From positions 124,001 through 188,000 of the forward strand of contig MJGA01000014.1 of assembly GCA_001910725.1 (NCBI GenBank): a stretch of DNA of 64,000 nt, read 5' to 3'. Position numbers and translations under genes: made by a program. Of this stretch, positions 62,914 to 64,000 are shown piece after piece. Numbering within the stretch: the stretch's first letter is position 1; each line of letters opens with the position of its first letter. The notes below the pieces were generated by a model that ran no database searches, was not told where the DNA came from, and saw nothing but the letters and a program-made list of their open reading frames with translations. The stretch is from Phanerodontia chrysosporium (taxonomy: Eukaryota > Basidiomycota > Agaricomycetes > Polyporales > Phanerochaetaceae).

Positions 62914-64000
62914 ATGTCTGCAGAGCAACTGCGAGAGGTGCGAGACACTCGAGATATGCACAAGGACTGAACATCAATACTCTTCGTAGCTCCTGCCATT
63001 CTTGCGCGACAAGAACCCGCAGGTTCGCCAGATCGCGCTTCAGAACCTCTTGGGTCATACGCCCAAGGAAGCGCCGCATCGCAGCATTTTCCTCACCGGC
63101 CTCCGAGGGGGAGGTCTGGGTGAAACTCAGGACAACGATGTCCTGAGAGATCTCAAAATTCTCTGCAGAGACAACCTTGTGAGTGATTTTTATCTATTGC
63201 ATGGTGATCTCAACTTACGCTCGCGCTTCAGGCCACTGCGCATGACGCATTCCGAGCGTTGGTCAATCTGTCAGATAACTCGCTCGTTGCAGCGTCGCTG
63301 TCTGAGCCCAACTTCATCCAATTCCTCGTTGCATACATCCTGGTAATATTTAAATTCCGCCTCCCGACGTTGTTATTGCTCTGACCTGTGATGCGCGGCA
63401 TAGAACCCGAGTTCGATCCTCGCGGACCTGGCATCGATGATCCTGTCAAATATCACTTCCACAACATCGACTGCGAACGCTTTGCTTTCGCTCAAGGTCT
63501 CCATCCTTCCGGACCCCAAGGTTTCCACGGGCTATTACCCTACGCAGTCTCGTTCGGGTACCTCCCTAGTGCCCGTGCCGTATCCCTCTGGAGACCCTGA
63601 GGAGGTGCTTGCCCTGCCACTGCTCGTCGATGCCTTTGTGCAGGGAGCAACTGTGGACGAGGAGCAGGATCCTGACAAGCGCCCTCGCAAAGCAAGTCTG
63701 CACTTCCTGGCGAGTGTTTTCGCAAACATCAGCATCGTGAGTAGCAAAGCGGCATACAATGGAAAGCGGCATTGATCTGGCATTCCAGTCACCGACAGGT
63801 CGGATGTATTTCCTGACCGCGCGTCCAACGAACCCTCTCAAGCCGGAAGAGGGCCTCGAGTATCCTCTCGCCAAGCTTCAGGTCTTCACTGAGCACAAGG
63901 ACACCATTCGGAGAGGTGGTGTCGCCTCAACGATGAAGTAAGCTTGCAGTATATCGTTGTTGCTACTGTGCCGCTGATAGTCTGGTACAGAAACTGTGCC
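62914..64000 (+). CDS. HGH1: Hgh1 homologue (eEF2-folding chaperone adaptor), 3' end beyond window
   Basis: An armadillo-like protein that links the chaperonin TRiC to folding of elongation factor 2. It starts at the ATG at 62914 (MSAEQLRE) and a short intron joins it to LLPFLRDKNPQVRQIALQNL. Then come GHTPKEAPHRSIFLTGLRGG, LRDLKILCRDNL, an intron, HDAFRALVNLSDNSLVA, later LASMILSNIT and a long exon with LPLLVDAFVQGA and FLASVFANISI. Near the right edge is SPTGRMYFLTARPTNPLKPE. The order matches the family's DUF383/DUF384 layout. Introns are about 50-65 bp. Truncated by the window edge. Confidence 0.92.

Noticed and set aside
1..64000. tRNA, rRNA or CRISPR loci
   Set aside because: No T-loop-like GTTCGANNC with matching cloverleaf arms, no rRNA-like stretch and no spaced direct repeats were found by eye; a covariance-model search would be decisive.

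Overview
This window is nuclear DNA of a filamentous basidiomycete, most likely an Agaricomycete of the Polyporales type. The signs are genes split by many 50-70 bp GT-AG introns, very GC-rich coding sequence, BTB/POZ proteins of the expanded mushroom type, and fungal forms of HAK potassium transporter, Zn2Cys6 and NsdD-type GATA regulators, GLTP, Spt20 and Hgh1. No tRNA, rRNA or CRISPR was found.

Layout. 1-10.2 kb: host genes (HAK K+ transporter cut by the left edge, RING protein, two divergent BTB proteins, membrane/coiled-coil protein). 10.5-12 kb: a pair of ~289-bp inverted repeats. About 12-33.9 kb: a Helitron broken by two Ty3/gypsy chromodomain retrotransposons in opposite orientation (14443-21533 on +, 23638-31735 on -). 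Removing each element with one copy of its 5-bp target duplication (ACCGC; CTCTT) rejoins the Helitron reading frame. 33.9-64 kb: dense host genes: a 5'-truncated membrane protein, a Zn2Cys6 regulator, CK2 alpha, a protein with repeated zinc-binding modules, GLTP, Zim17, Grx5, an F-box protein, argininosuccinate synthase, Sds3, an NsdD-like GATA factor, a dienelactone hydrolase, Spt20, and Hgh1 cut by the right edge.

The retrotransposons are the most interesting part. From the predicted cap site to the gag AUG there is a ~1.3-kb leader with no ATG in any frame in one copy and a single ATG in the other. Inside it lies a 270-codon ORF with no methionine codon. The predicted first 11 nt of the RNA are exactly complementary to the site beside the 5' LTR, as in Tf1-type self-priming. 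Pol carries protease, RT/RNase H, DD35E integrase, a chromodomain and a complete five-motif dUTPase. The copy at 14-21 kb lacks intact RT/RNase H, which is replaced by an ~850-bp decayed homologous segment, yet its LTRs differ by one base.

A caution applies to the whole window. Several genes, including conserved single-copy ones such as Grx5 and Spt20, show apparent one-base deletions, mostly in short homopolymers. This pattern fits consensus errors, so frameshifts here should not be read as real pseudogenes without read support.
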